Source: Sipunculus nudus
Lineage: Eukaryota; Annelida; Sipuncula; Golfingiida; Sipunculidae
NCBI GenBank assembly: GCA_026874595.1
Contig: CM049306.1
Location: forward strand, 98,757,642-98,821,641
Direction of reading: 5' to 3'
DNA: 64,000 nucleotides
A model generated the notes under the pieces. It ran no database searches. It was not told the DNA's origin and was given only the letters and a program-made list of their open reading frames with translations. The stretch's first letter is position 1. The number at the start of each line of letters is the position of its first letter. This document shows positions 37,740 to 50,420 of this stretch, piece after piece. The position numbers and the translations under genes were made by a program.

Positions 37740-40700
37740 ATGTTTAACACACTCATCGCGTTTCTTGTCACAGGGCTGTTTCTGGTTTCTGGGCAGCTCA
37801 ATGCAGGTGAGCAACCATGCATTTTAAATATAAAACATGCAGTGTATCTTTAAAACGATTATATGTGATATATCAACCCATCGAAATAGAAAACCATAGA
37901 TATTCATACGCGCTAAATCTTATTTTCAATTTAAAAGAACTTTGTCATATTACCGTATATTGCATTTTTGTGACGAAAAAGGTTTTCATATTTTATCAAA
38001 CATAATTATTCACCTGTTAACATCATGTTAATAATGTTTTTTTATAAACAAATATATATATATATTTGGGAAACATCTGCTTTTTCAGTTGAGCAGAGCG
38101 GAGAGCGGCGTCTGATGGCGGATTTAATGAGCACGTACGACAAGAGAGTCAGACCTCTAGTCAACGTCTCAGAGACTGTCACGGTCACACTCAACTTCTT
38201 CGTTCTATCCCTTTCAGAATTCGTAAGTTGTCATATTCTTAAGCGCATTTGGGGAATTTTTATTTTACCTACTGAGAGTCCGAACTTTTATAAAGCTAAT
38301 ATCTTTATTATTTTTCTTAATACAAACTGCCATTTATCAATATTATATTATATTCCTATAATTCCACGGTCTAAAATATTCCTCTTAGTTATGACCTTGA
38401 GCTTTGCTCTCAAGGTCATGTCACAATGGACTTAATGCTATGTTTTCTCTTAAGAGCGATAACACTAACACTTTTTATCAGATTATGTTTAAACTTCATG
38501 AAACGTAGCAACATATTATTCTCTCAAACTGATTAACTTTTGATTCACCTGGACTTTTATTTGCGAAATTTAAAAGCACTCTTTTATTATGACCACTGAC
38601 TTAGTTTCACTAAAATGCTTTCTTTAGCATGTCTGGGTTTGCTAATCTTTTGTGATTATTTATTAATATTGCCATTTAGCAAAATGCCCTCAAAACAGGT
38701 TACTGTGGCCAAATGTTACCATTAAAACGGATGCCAAAAACGTATCTTAAAGAATGTCATTTGTTTTGCTAATAACAACCAGAATTACACCAAACTATCT
38801 AGATTTCATCACCTCTGACTGTTTGGCCATGACATATATATATGACATATAATGACATTTATTCTTAAAGTCAAGTCAAAGTGGTCTTTAGGCGTCAGCG
38901 GTTTCGCCGGGTTAAGTTTAAATTTGGTGGTTAGAAACTTCTATAAATGAGTCCCTCGAACTGGTGCACTTGACAAAACAGCATCACTTAAACAGTGCTG
39001 TTAGCTTCCCTAAAACCTCTACATTTACATCAATGTATATATCAGTAACTGATTCTGTCATGAACCTGACCATAGTTTGTTTGAATGATTGTCACATAAA
39101 CCTTGGTCAATGATTGGAAAGACAGAAAGCTTTATATGCAGTAAAGAAATCCTATCTTTGGAGATAGATTTTTTTTTTGCTAAATGAGTTAACATATGGT
39201 CTCCAGGATAAATCCAAATATTGATATCTGGAGTTTCTGATAAACAATCCTTTTGGAAGAACTAAGGAGCATGATATTAGATTTATTATTAACTAGCTGA
39301 TAAACCCGGTATACTGGGCTTTTTATACCGCGGTTTAGGAGATATATTTACTGAGATATTGAATGTTGGCTCATTTTTTATTATAAAAGTTAAAAGAAAA
39401 TATAGGTTTTTAGTGGGATACTCTCGGAATACGATATGTACAAATAATATTTACTGTTATTTTTTGGCGCTGTGCTCTTGGCAAAAATCATATCCCGGTA
39501 TGTTTACCTTAAAGACCTGGTCAGTGATGGTTTACATTGCGAACAGGAATGAGACGCGGAGGCATAGAGTGATTCGTTTATATTTGACTGGTTTCTATCG
39601 TTGGACGTATAAAGAATAGGTTGATGTGAGGAACTCATTAAAGATTAATTAAATGAACGTTGCAAGGAAACTGTTCCTGAAGAAGATAACAGAAATATGC
39701 ATACATCGTAAGTAGCAGAAGCGGACCCAGCGGGTCTCCATGCAGTGGGTCCGTATCCCATTTTCAGACCCACGACACCACCCCAGCCCTGTTCCTGAAA
39801 TTGGGACCTTGAATTAGGTTTTGTCATTAATCCTCCTGGGTTGAACCCTCCATTTCATAAAGCGAGAAACATGTGTTTTTCTCTTCTACTGACCAAGCAC
39901 GTGGGTCAAATCCCTCATTGAAAGCAAGCGTTATTCATATGAACCATAGTCCTTACTGTTAGAGGTTAAGTGACCACGATGTACGAATTCCGGTGATTGC
40001 CGAAGGCAGTTCGGCTGTGCTCGGTAAAAAATGGAAAAATCACTCAAAATTATATGTATATTAAAAATTATTTTTTTTAATATTGCCTATGTCACTGCGG
40101 AGATAAAAACCTTTAAAATGATGTATGGCACATTATTGTACACAACGCGGTTTTAAAGAACACTGCGAACAAACGTGAACTGAATTCCTTTTATAAGTAT
40201 TAGATTAGAGTGAGTAGGTTTTCGTCAAACCTTAATCTACAGTATGTTGTAATTCAATCACAGCTTCTTCTGCATTTTTCCATGACAATGTATAGTGACA
40301 ACATCTGCGTAAATAACAATATCATCAGTATTTAACACAGCTGGAAGATCATTTATGAATATTAAAAATATTATTGATCCAAGTATATCGCACCCTAAGA
40401 AGCATTCACAAATAGGGCTAGATAGATTACTATTGTATTTTACTATCTTAAACCGATTATGATGAAATTAATGAAACAAGGCCACTGTGTTAGTTGTAAA
40501 ACCAAATGTATGCAGTTTTAATAGTAGTCTCTTGTGATCTACAGTATTAAATCCTTTGCTTAAGTAAAAAAAAACAAGCGGATTTAACTTCCCCTGATCC
40601 ATATTTTTATCATGTATCATTTGAAAATGTGCCAGGAGCAGTTACACTTGAGCTTTGCGACACATATATACAACATGGCGTTTGAAGTATATAAACATAT

Positions 40701-41046
40701 GCATCCTTCTCTGCGGTCATGGTAATGTTAATCTCGTGGTAAAATCCAACGGTCAGTTGTATTCGGATAACCCTATTAATGAAATCAATCATACATTTAA
40801 ATAAGAGCATTGGTACTGTTTCTGGTAATTTAAAAATAGTAAAACAATGTAGAAAATGTGGTAGATTCGTTCCTATTATTATTTATTTGTGCTACTACTA
40901 TAGTCTCTTATCAATATTCTTCTTTGGAGTGCTCTGATAAACAATAATCATTTGAGAGAATCTCACGAAACCTTTCCATCTCTATTTATCTCAGTGAAAT
41001 ACTTTCAACAGGACAGTGTGCTTTTTTCTGAACTGTACAGTGGACT

Positions 41047-41120
<74 letters not shown>

Positions 41121-44100
41121 TTACAAGCAGAAAAGAGGTATAGGCCATCGGCCCCGAATTAGGTGCTGTGCCCTCCCCCACCCCCTATCTTCAAATCATG
41201 GATACGCCACTGCGTTTCATGTATTAGTGGATGCAAATGACACCTCATTTAGTTTATCTTATTTTGCGAGAGTATTTCAATCCAAGAAATGAGTCAAAGA
41301 GTGCAAAATGGTCAGATTAATATGGAACATGCGTTTATCGGTATAAAATGTCCATCCGAAGAGAGAGAATTAGGTTGGTATAACACAGAACAACCCTTCG
41401 AAATTCTGTTGTTTTTTAAGCACACATTTATGCATATATGCATGAATGTTAATTAAAAAACAAAACAGATAATCGTTTTTAAATGCCAAATACTTCAGCA
41501 TGGAAACGTTCTGCTTGTAATATAGATAAAAAAACCTTTGAACTTGCTAGTCTCAATGATCATATATTTTAGGTTTTCCTTCAGAAGGACCTGTCTGTGT
41601 CCGAACTTTTGGCTTCAATATTTTGTTAACAACTGTAACATTGTTGAACATATTTTTTAACCTCATATGCAGTTTGATGGTACTTATATAAAAAATAAAG
41701 GGGCTTAAGGCGTAAAATCGCCATGATTTAGCATTTAAATTATTAGTTTGATTTTTCTAGACAAATATCACAAAAACATAAATAGAATACCTTGATTTTA
41801 CATTGTTGACTATAATAAAGCAATATTTATATCTTTTATTCTAGGATGAGAGAAGACAGGAACTGAAAGTGTTTGGAATTCTCGAAGTGGTAAGAATACG
41901 CTTTCACACAAACATAACCTGTTCGTAACTGTAGCATTAAAAAACATCATTACGTAACATTTTTTAGTTAGAACGTTGACACAAAATTATTAAATAAACA
42001 ATAAATGAAACCCCTTGGAGGCAAATGTGTATAATTTTTTATAAGACTAATATAGAAAACTGATGATTACACTGATTAAACATTGGAAAAATGGGTGGAT
42101 GGGGTGTAACAATGAATCCGATTGATAGAAGTGAAGCTTGGATGAGGCTTTCCCCATCCTTCAACTAACATGGTTCACCCGGATGCGAGTGGCGACCTCA
42201 TTGACAAGTGGTCCCAGAGTACATGAACTTCACATGGTCTGTCCCAGCTCCAACTTGTATAACTGCAGAATGATTTGGTCAATCTTTATTTACATAGCAG
42301 ATCACAGTTGTTACAACATTACAACATTTTTGTCAAATTGCACAATGATAATTACATTATTTGGACACTAAAATAGATATATAATCCGGCATCCCCTTTG
42401 GAATAGTTATTTGAACCAAGTGTGGTTTTTATGGTCCCCCGTTCATAGTAAGAGTAGTCCGAGCACAAACTAGTGACAGGACAAAAGACTCCTCCCTTCC
42501 CCCTCAAATATCCAAAGTCTTTTACCTCTAGACAGAAGCGGATCCAGGGGGGGGGGGGGGTCCAGGGGGTCCGGACCCCCCCTCTTTTCACCCGAAGCAA
42601 CCTTTTTAAGGAGTTTTAGACGTAATTTTGAGGCCTGGACCCCCCTTTTTCAGACCTGATGATCTCTGTTTAGGAATTTCATTAGTCCTCATTGGTTGGA
42701 CCCCCCTTTTCCTAAATCCTGGATCCGCCCCTGCTAGACATTAACACCTAGTCGTGGTAAGCGAATTTTTATTGACTTGATGCGCTTCTAAATCCTTTCA
42801 GTCCCCACTGTCACCTACTGAACCTCGAGGGTCGGTCGTCCGTTTGCCCAGAGCTTGAGGGAGGAGGTTGCTCTCTGTTGTTATTCTGGGTAGTCCGAGC
42901 ACCAGTAGGAATATCTACGTCTGTCTCCTGCTGCCCTCTCCCTTTCTCCTAAAGAGTTAATTTCGTCTGACTGGGTCTGGTTAGGCCAGGCTTTCTTTCT
43001 CGTTGACCACAATATAGGGCCCAGCCTATTAGCTAGTATAACAATCCGCCCAATCACCTATAAAGCATGTTGAATTAACGTGAAAAAAAGCTTCTTCCCT
43101 TTAAAATAAACATGTACCTGCCAAAATATGGCCTTGAAATCGTTTGCTTAATTACTCCTGTAAACAGTGTTAAAAATAGTGGACCGGGCGATCAAATGTG
43201 TCAACATAAACACAGCGCGTGGTACCGTTTGCATCGCGGAGCCACTACACGTGTCAATCAGGAGATGCCCTGACTGACTTGGCTCCGAAAATGTAATACA
43301 TGTTCCCGCTGGCTGAAACACCGCGTTTACCGGCTCATCATCGGACATCCGGTCACGCGGCCTTGATATAGTAAATATACCCACGTGGACTGTGTTTACA
43401 AACAGGGAGAGCCATGACAAAGTGTAAAACAGCCATATGCGAGTTACTGAGACTGTGTGCTGGGGAGGTTTTGCTGGGAAACTTTTGTATAAAGCATAAC
43501 TGAACTGATAGTGTGAAAGAATACGCATGATACTAGTATTTCTCCTGATTATGCCCCTTTAACGTTAAAAAATAAAATAAGAAAATATATTAATATTTAC
43601 TCCAGTTGCTATATGTTATCTAAAGATGTGGGAAGATGAATACCTCAAATGGGACCCGGCAACCTATAACGGCACTGACACCATGACTGTCCCTCCTGGT
43701 CAATTGTGGCTGCCGGACATAGTACTAACCAACAGGTTTGTATTATAGCTTTCAAGTCGAGCAAATTTAGTTTTAAAGTGCACTTTATGCCTTTTTCATA
43801 CTTATAATAGATTTACATGATAAATTAAAATATCTTATTTTCAACGAATAAGTTTCTGAAGCAATCATTTAAAAAATCGAAGTAGGTAAGACTCACGGGA
43901 TTTATGCCATGTCTGTGTCTTGCTGATATTATTAACAGTAATTGTACTTCACCCTCAAACACGATATTTTACCTTTATAGTTTTCCTCCTACGTAATGTA
44001 AAATAGTTCAACATCTTAAGTTTATAAGTTGCTACACTTTTAATTTCACTGGTAAAACACCCAGGAAGCAATACACTTATCGATCAAGGAGCAAAACAGA

Positions 44101-45606
44101 GTACGTCATCCAATGTTTGACGTTTTACTTTTACAGTGCCGGCAAAATGTACGATGACAGTTACTACGAGAGATTTCACGTGACCGTAAGAAACACAGGT
44201 CTCGTTAGGTGGGTACCAGCAGGTCACATGATCACAAGCTGTAAGCTCAACCTCAAAGCGTATCCCTTCGACGAACAAACCTGCACGTTTGAATTCGACA
44301 ACTGGAGCTATGACGGAAGAAAAGTAGCACTGACCAATGGCTCATCGGAAATTAATCTGGCAATGTACTCTCCAAATGGAGAATGGGATATCACCGAGAC
44401 AAGTGTAGAGGGCGTCTCGTTCATACTTCAAAACGGGGTGTTATTTAAAAGGGTCATTGCCGTGATTCAGCTTACAAGAAAATATACTTTCTACCTGGTT
44501 ATCATCGTGGCGCCATCGATGTTGATGTCTGTGCTATCAATATTTGTGTTTTGTCTGCCGCCTGACGCTGGAGAGAAGATTTCTCTTGGTGTGACTGTCC
44601 TCCTCTCGTATTCAGTATTTTCCCTGCTCGTTGCGGACAACCTGCCAAAAAGTTCTGATCACGTCCCGGTATTAGGTAATTTTCTCTTAAATGGTTTATC
44701 TAGTTTCAGTGTTCACTATAAGAAAAACCCGTACTTCATGCAATCTGAAATGGCATTTACGCTAGAGTTGTGTGGTGAAGCTGGGTTGCGTTTATCGCCA
44801 CTCCAGTCGTAGTATATATCTTATTTATTTGACTTTCTCCGTTCTGATAGCTCATATACAAAAGTATGAAGAAAGGTAAAAAAACATTAACCAGTGCACT
44901 TACTATTTCATTAAATAACCTAGGGGCAGGTATCATCACGATGACTATATATTTTGCCGTTTTCGTAGATGTAAGCAGTATACTAAATCATAAATGACTA
45001 CTTGTACCACCTTACTTACGTACCACATTACTTATCGCTTATTACTATTAAGAGTACACTAGTTAACATCATAATATAATTGAAAAAGAGTACATGTTGT
45101 ATATGTTATTATTGGACCTTACTTTTACAGTTGTCTACCTGACGGCGGCGATGGTAATGGCAGCGGTTTCACTGGTGATATCGGTGTTCATCTTACGAGT
45201 ACACCACCACGGACCCGGATCACGTGTTCCAAGATGGGTTCGTTTTATCGCATTCAAAGTTATAGGAAAAATTGTGCTCTTCCCGGAACCAGAGAACAGC
45301 AACAAAGTTTGTCCTGAACTCAAATTTGACAACACACATCTAGAAGATTACGATCCGGGCGACATGAAAAAAGTAAAGACAGTGGCTGTAAAGGCCAAGC
45401 CCGATGGAGACGTGTTGTCCACTGTGAATCGAATTTTGGAACATGTCAAGAAAATGACTCAGCACCTGGAACAGAGCGAGCAAGATGGTGTCATCTGGGA
45501 GGAGTGGAAGGCGGTTGCTATTGTGTTGGACCGTTTCTTTTGTGTACTTTACGCTGCAGGCATCGTTATAATGTCTGTCCTCGTGCTGTATTCGAAAAAC
45601 GTCTAA
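37740..45606 (+). CDS. nAChR-like Cys-loop ion-channel subunit (gene C)
   Basis: Six exons: 37740-37806, 38089-38222, 41845-41889, 43626-43735, 44137-44675, 45131-45606; 456 residues. Residues 1-22 are a signal peptide (MFNTLIAFLVTGLFLVSGQ). The ligand domain runs to about 235, with N-glycosylation sites NVS, NGT and NGS and a Cys-loop at C154/C168 (KLNLKAYPFDEQT between them). TM1 is about 237-258, TM2 267-286 (GEKISLGVTVLLSYSVF; E at -1', L275 at 9'), TM3 300-325, a short loop opening with HHHGPGSRVPRW, and TM4 after EEWKAVAIVLDRFF. TM2 predicts a cation pore like alpha7. Loop B Trp175 (NWSYDG) is kept, but loop D Trp is Ile79, loop A Tyr is Thr117 (WLPDIVLTN), and loop C has no Cys pair, so canonical ACh binding is unlikely. 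The start is the only ATG before the signal peptide. Introns 2 and 3 carry mobile elements. Confidence 0.9.
38391..38419. promoter_or_regulatory. Inverted pair of NR5/ERR-type half-sites in gene C intron 2
   Basis: TGACCTTGA (38392-38400) and TCAAGGTCA (38410-38418) form an 11-bp palindrome with its flanks, around a 7-nt spacer. TCAAGGTCA is the known extended half-site for FTZ-F1/SF-1 and ERR nuclear receptors. Binding is not shown; such words also occur by chance. Confidence 0.3.
39290..40210 (+). mobile_element. Unclassified mobile element in gene C intron 2 (copy 1)
   Basis: Begins near TAGCTGATAAACCCGGTATA and ends near CCTTTTATAAGTATTAGAT. An inverted copy lies at 48630-49730 with the same blocks in order: GACCTGGTCAGTGATG, GTCCGCTTCTGCTACTTAC (on the other strand), TCCTCCTGGGTTGAAC, ATTTCATAAAGCGAGAAACA and TTGCCGAAGGCAGTTCGGC. 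About 920 bp, no protein recognised, superfamily not assigned. Confidence 0.75.
41049..41117. repeat. (TA)n microsatellite in gene C intron 2
   Basis: Pure TA run about 730 bp before exon 3. Confidence 0.95.
42534..42734. mobile_element. 201-bp GCGGATCC-ended element with 5-bp target-site duplication
   Basis: Begins AGAAGCGGATCCAGGG and ends CCTGGATCCGCCCCTGC, inverted ends. TAGAC flanks both sides (42529-42533 and 42735-42739). The interior is runs of G and C with repeated GGACCCCCC words and no coding capacity. It sits in intron 3 of gene C. Confidence 0.8.
43020..43545 (+). repeat. Direct-repeat partner of 25770-26600, just upstream of gene C exon 4
   Basis: Shares ordered blocks with the upstream intergenic copy (see 25770) and carries the empty CATGT site at about 43066. 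A 126-codon minus-strand frame at 43148-43528 falls within it but is not kept in the partner copy, so it is not called. Confidence 0.75.
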
Positions 45607-45749
45607 CCCTGCCTGCTCGGTTTAAATATGCGTTCAAACCATAGGTTTGTCCGATACCTTAATTAGCAAACGCACATACCGTACGACCAAATTCTTTCGA
45701 ACCATCCTGTCCGTATAATTAATCTTAATTCTCAGGGTCTTTTTTCAGA

Positions 45750-45755
45750 AATAAA
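45750..45755 (+). terminator. Candidate polyadenylation signal for gene C
   Basis: AATAAA about 145 bp after the stop codon at 45604-45606. Confidence 0.4.
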
Positions 45756-48629
45756 TGCGGTTGGGCGCTTTTTTTATTTGAAATGTTTTGGTATGTTTCG
45801 ATAAAAATGTCAAATGATAGGGGGAAAAGCATGAAAATAACAGTTTTATTTTGTTAAATAAGTAAAAGCACTACAAAACAAAGGAAATTGTATGGTTTTA
45901 TCTTCTTGAAAGAAATGTCGGAGCGACAGCAGCTCAAAATTGGCAAGTTTTTATTGAAAATCAAAATAAAAATTGTTGATGCGGGGGTTTAAAATTGATG
46001 CGGGCGGTGCCTGAGAACCATACCTTTAATTTTTTTGGCCTGAGGTGTTGAACAGATCGACAGTTTCGACTAATCGAGCTTTAATATTCGGCAGGGGTAC
46101 AAATATAACCTAATCAGGAGAAAACTATTTCTTAAGGATGTAAATGCAAGACTTTTGTATCAGTTAATCAGTCCCGAATGAGAATTTAATTACTCAACAA
46201 AAACATTTGGCACTACCATCAAACCAACACCGCAAACTTCATTGGCCCAGGATATGGTTGTCTACGAAAGGTAACGTGTAACAACTAATTATAAATACGT
46301 TTTCATCTTTTCAATCTATATGTGATATATATTTTAGTTTCATGGTCAGATTCCGTAAATTAGATTTGGTCAGGATTGTATTATATTTTTGTTCATCTAT
46401 GCACCTGTGTAAAGCGCGATTTAAATGAATACTATTGTGATTCTACTAGATGATTTCTCCCAGTATATTGGAGTATGTATATCTATAAGAATGTTTATGT
46501 TCATCTAACGTTGTATACAACTATTATCGCTGTGATACCGAAGGAACAATTATTTTAACAGTAACTCCTGACGTTTTATAATTCAAACAGGTGTTCTGAG
46601 GTTCCATATTCTTCGAATTTATACAATGGTATTCGACTGATTTGTGCATGCAATAGGATGGCGATGCACCGACCATCACTATGGACCCTCATAGAACAAT
46701 AATAAATGTATAATATGTTCAATATGTCCTCTCCGAGTTTGTGCTTTTGTGATTTTCATGCTCTCTTCATGTTGTTTCTGATGTTAAGCCTCAGTTCATC
46801 AGTTTATTGTGCTTTCTTATTGAACATCTTATATAAAACGGTTCATTATGTACACTTAGTTCTTATTTAAAATTTAATAAACAAAGTTTTCCGTACTTAA
46901 ATATCCATCAAGCCGTGCATAAAATGTGCGTGGTAACAACATTCAGTCCTTCTTCAGTTACCCTCTGTTGTATCTTTATTTAGCAATTTTTAGGTATCGA
47001 ATCGAAGTGAATCAATTACTGTAGAAATGTTTGTGTTTGAAGAAACTGTATCTGCAAGTCATGTTACAGTTTGTCGATTCAAATGCATCTTGAATAATCA
47101 CAATTACATTCATTACTCCCTGGCCCACACATGCAAACGTCTTTCCTCTCGACAGTTTGGAACAAAAACAACAACTGCCTGAAGTTCTTGAACTACTTTC
47201 TTTTTCCAGTTGTGAAATTTATGACGTCACAGTTTGGTTTGAGTAACATGCCCAGGCATGATCGAACATTCGAATGGCGGACTTCCTTCTGTGTTTAAAA
47301 TATAAGGACAGTTAAAAAAAAATAACCTGGAGTACCAAAGTACCAATTACCAGGAATACCAGCGATTCAACTTAAACTTACCGAATAGAGTTGTTTGTCC
47401 GTAAAGTTCTAGGGACATGGAATTTGTTCGGATAACCAATATGACAGGATTTAAAATGTTTGCTAACCTGCCGCCCAGTATCGGACGGTACCAGATACTG
47501 ACAGTCGCAGTAACGGAAGTAGCACAATATTAACGTAAGCACTTCAATTTTTTTTTACGTTTTTACAGGTTATGGAACTTGTTTGCTGAAAAGCTTTGGA
47601 AAACTTAAATGAAATAAAAGTGAAGACATTTTTAAATCAATATTTACAAAAGAACGCAGGCTTATACATACTCGTCACTTAAATAGGAAGAATGCCTCGG
47701 CCGGTACTTTTTTATTCTTATAAAATAAATGGTTAATTTGATCAACTGAAAAAAGTCCGTTTCATCATCCTGTCCACCTGTCAAAGAATGCCAAAAACCT
47801 TTTGTCCTTACGGCAAAAAGACGAGAATGCTAAATTAACTATTATGGAACCCCCCCCCCAGCCAGTTTTCTGTAAAATAATTTTAAATCCTTTTATGATA
47901 TGAGTGACTTGTCATAGACTTGACCCACAAAAGAGGTACCGATTTTCACAGGACCAATAATCAAGAGCTGCCGACCCCTGTTTACAGTGAGACTTGTATT
48001 CTCCGCAAGCACGGGGTTCACTGCTACGTCACATTACTTCATATCCATATCCAAGGAGGATAAACAATGGTCACTTGCTAGTGACGCCATGAACCACGGG
48101 TAAATATGAGACATATCAACCAGGCTGTAAAGGGAATTATATGTTTTATCGTTAACAGTTAGGGTACCAAAAATTACGCATTTTTTTTCTGCCATTGGTT
48201 TCAAGTATCCATGAAAAGTATCTCTTGTGTCGAGATAATCGCGAAAACCAGATGGGCAGGGGTGGTTGGAGGACTATACACCGGAACAAAAAAAGACTGC
48301 TCTTCTGGTCTAGGTTTTTAGACTACCTATAGTGCAGGGCCCCTGAAGTAAACAGAAATATATATCAATAGGGAAGATATTTCTCCCGTTGTTTCTATTT
48401 TCTGTGCCTCTACAAATGACCTGGGCTTTGTACACTACCTACTGACACGACCCCGATCGACGTAACTCACATGTACTGTAGAGTACTAAATACAGATCTG
48501 TTACAGTGTCTTTGACGTTCTAACTTAAATCCACCATATCAGAGATTTAATTAAATATAATGAGATTTAATAAAAACAGACATACAGATGTAGATACAGA
48601 GTGCCAGACTGTACATAGCCACCAATAAT
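45756..48629. other. Intergenic, no gene recognised
   Basis: AT-rich sequence between gene C and the mobile-element region. A C run (9 bases) near 47850 was noted. No receptor exon fragment was seen here. Confidence 0.5.
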
Positions 48630-49730
48630 CTAATACTGATAAAAGGAATTTAATTCACGTTTGTTCGCAGTGTTCTCTAAAACCGCGTTGTGTACAATCC
48701 TGTGCCATACATAGTTTTAAGGTTTTTATCCCCGTAGTGACAAAGGCGATATGAAAATAAATAATTTTTAATATACAAATAATTCTGAGTGATTTTTCCG
48801 TTTTTAATGACTTGCACGGAGGTTGGACCGAGCACAGCCGAACTGCCTTCGGCAATGACCTGAATGCGTGCATCGTGTAAAAGAGAAAAACACATGTTTC
48901 TCGCTTTATGAAATGGCGTGGCTATGAGAGTGGGTTGTAGTGGCCCGTCCAAGGCCGGTGGTTTTCTCCGGGTTCTCCGGTTTCAACCACCTCTACAGTC
49001 TACCGAACGCCACAATCCGAGCCATGGAGAGTGTCGTGATTAGTTATAATAACTATTTGTACAATCCATGTAAAATAAATAAGCTTATATTAAATGGAGA
49101 GTTCAACCCAGGAGGATTAATGACAAAACCTAAGTCAAGGTCCCAATTTCAGCAACAGGGGTGGAGTGGGCTGGAGTGGTGTCGGGGGATTCAGGCCTCA
49201 AAATTTGTCTGATACGATGAAAAAAAAGGTGGCGGTGGCTGAAAATGCGATACTGACCCGCTACATGGAATCCCGTTGGGTCCGCTTCTGCTACTTACAA
49301 GGTATGCATATTTCTGTTTTTTTTTTTTTTTTCAGGAACAGTTTCCTTGTAACGTCATTTAATAAATCTTTCAAATGTAACTCGCATCAACCTAATATTT
49401 ATACGTCCAACGATAGATTCTAGTCAACTATCACCGAAAACCTGAATGCCCCCACGTCTCGATACGGTTTGCATTGTAAACATCATCACTGACCAGGTCT
49501 TCAAAGTAAACATACCGGGGTATGAATTTTTGCCACGAGCACAGCGCCACAAAATAAATGTAAAAAATATTAATACATATCTTATTGAGACACTTTCCCA
49601 GTGAAAACCTATATTTTTTCAACTGTTGGAATATAAAATGAGCAAACATTCCACATCTCAGTTAATGTATCTCCCAAATCCCGGTAATAAGCCCGGTATA
49701 CCGGATTTATCAGCTAATAACAATATTAAT
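48630..49730 (-). mobile_element. Unclassified mobile element (copy 2, inverted)
   Basis: The inverted copy of 39290-40210, with the order of blocks preserved on the - strand, from TAGCTGATAAATCCGGTATA near 49715 down to GGAATTTAATTCACG near 48655. It is about 180 bp longer than copy 1 because of an internal insertion at 48917-49097. Confidence 0.75.
48917..49097. mobile_element. SINE-like insertion nested in the copy-2 element
   Basis: The flanking element is interrupted relative to copy 1 exactly here. AAATGG occurs at both edges (48911-48916 and 49092-49097), consistent with a target-site duplication. The insert contains GGTTTTCTCCGGGTTCTCCGG, a word that I associate with mollusc SINEs from general knowledge. 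Confidence 0.55.
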
Positions 49731-49807
49731 CCAGTTACGTAGTCCTAATTAGTCCTCCCATGATGAAAATTCTTCAGTCCACAAACATTAAATAATAATT
49801 GTTTAAT

Positions 49808-50420
49808 ACAGGTGCTCTTTTTATTGTGTGGCACGGGCGTAACTCGTGTTGTAGCGCTCTTGCCTGGCCGCTTGTTACAGTCTATGTTTAATCCGTACCG
49901 GTTGAACTCTTGTTGTCCTGCTGGCTTGGTCGTGAATCACGTGTACACCATGGTGTGTGGAGACACGCAGCGCTGTTTATCTAGAGAATTCCTGAAACGT
50001 GTGTTGTGCAAGACCTTATAGACTGTTCGAAAAGTGGAAAAAGAACCGGGGGGGGGGGGGGGGGGCAGAGAGAGAACAGCAGAGCAGATTCCAGCGGACG
50101 CAGAAGCGTGTGTCAGATTCTAAGACCTTATCCGACGAATGCGGCAATTATAGATTTTTCAAAGACCTTCTCCTGGATTTTATGCATTTGGACTTCAGTT
50201 TACTTTCTGGGGTGTTGGAAGAACTTGCCACTGGAGTGTCATTCTCCGAGAGTTTACATTTAAAGGACTTATCGTTGTGATGGTGTTGGTAACCAGGTAC
50301 TGTACCATTATCTTTCTATGTGATTGGATTGACTTGCTATATACCGCTGTTTTACTGTATAATTGTATTGATTTAGTGAATTGTATTGTTAGGGTTGTTT
50401 TAAGAATAAATTATAGTTAT
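49808..50420 (+). repeat. Interspersed repeat, inverted partner of 10850-11476
   Basis: Begins ACAGGTGCTCT and holds CACGGGCGTAACTCGTGTTG, GAATTCCTGAAACG, a run of 18 G (50048-50065), CTTATCCGACGAATGCGG and a 3' tail with GAATAAATTAT. Two overlapping + frames (50006-50280) are read through in different phases in this copy; neither has a known domain. The TG start (TGTGGCACGG) and AATAAA-type tail would suit a solo LTR, but this is unproven. Confidence 0.65.

Noticed and set aside
43148-43528. 126-codon minus-strand frame in gene C intron 3
   Set aside because: It lies in a repeat whose other copy (25770-26600) does not keep the frame.
44084-44278. Minus-strand frames antisense to receptor exons (also near 45135, 60227, 60637, 61171, and + frames over gene B exons)
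   Set aside because: They are shadows of the strongly coding exons; the sense strand has family motifs and splice sites.
44676-44812. Read-through extension of gene C exon 5 to the stop at 44810
   Set aside because: The GTAATT donor at 44676 and the same boundary in genes B and D show that the exon ends at 44675; the extension would lose TM3 and TM4.
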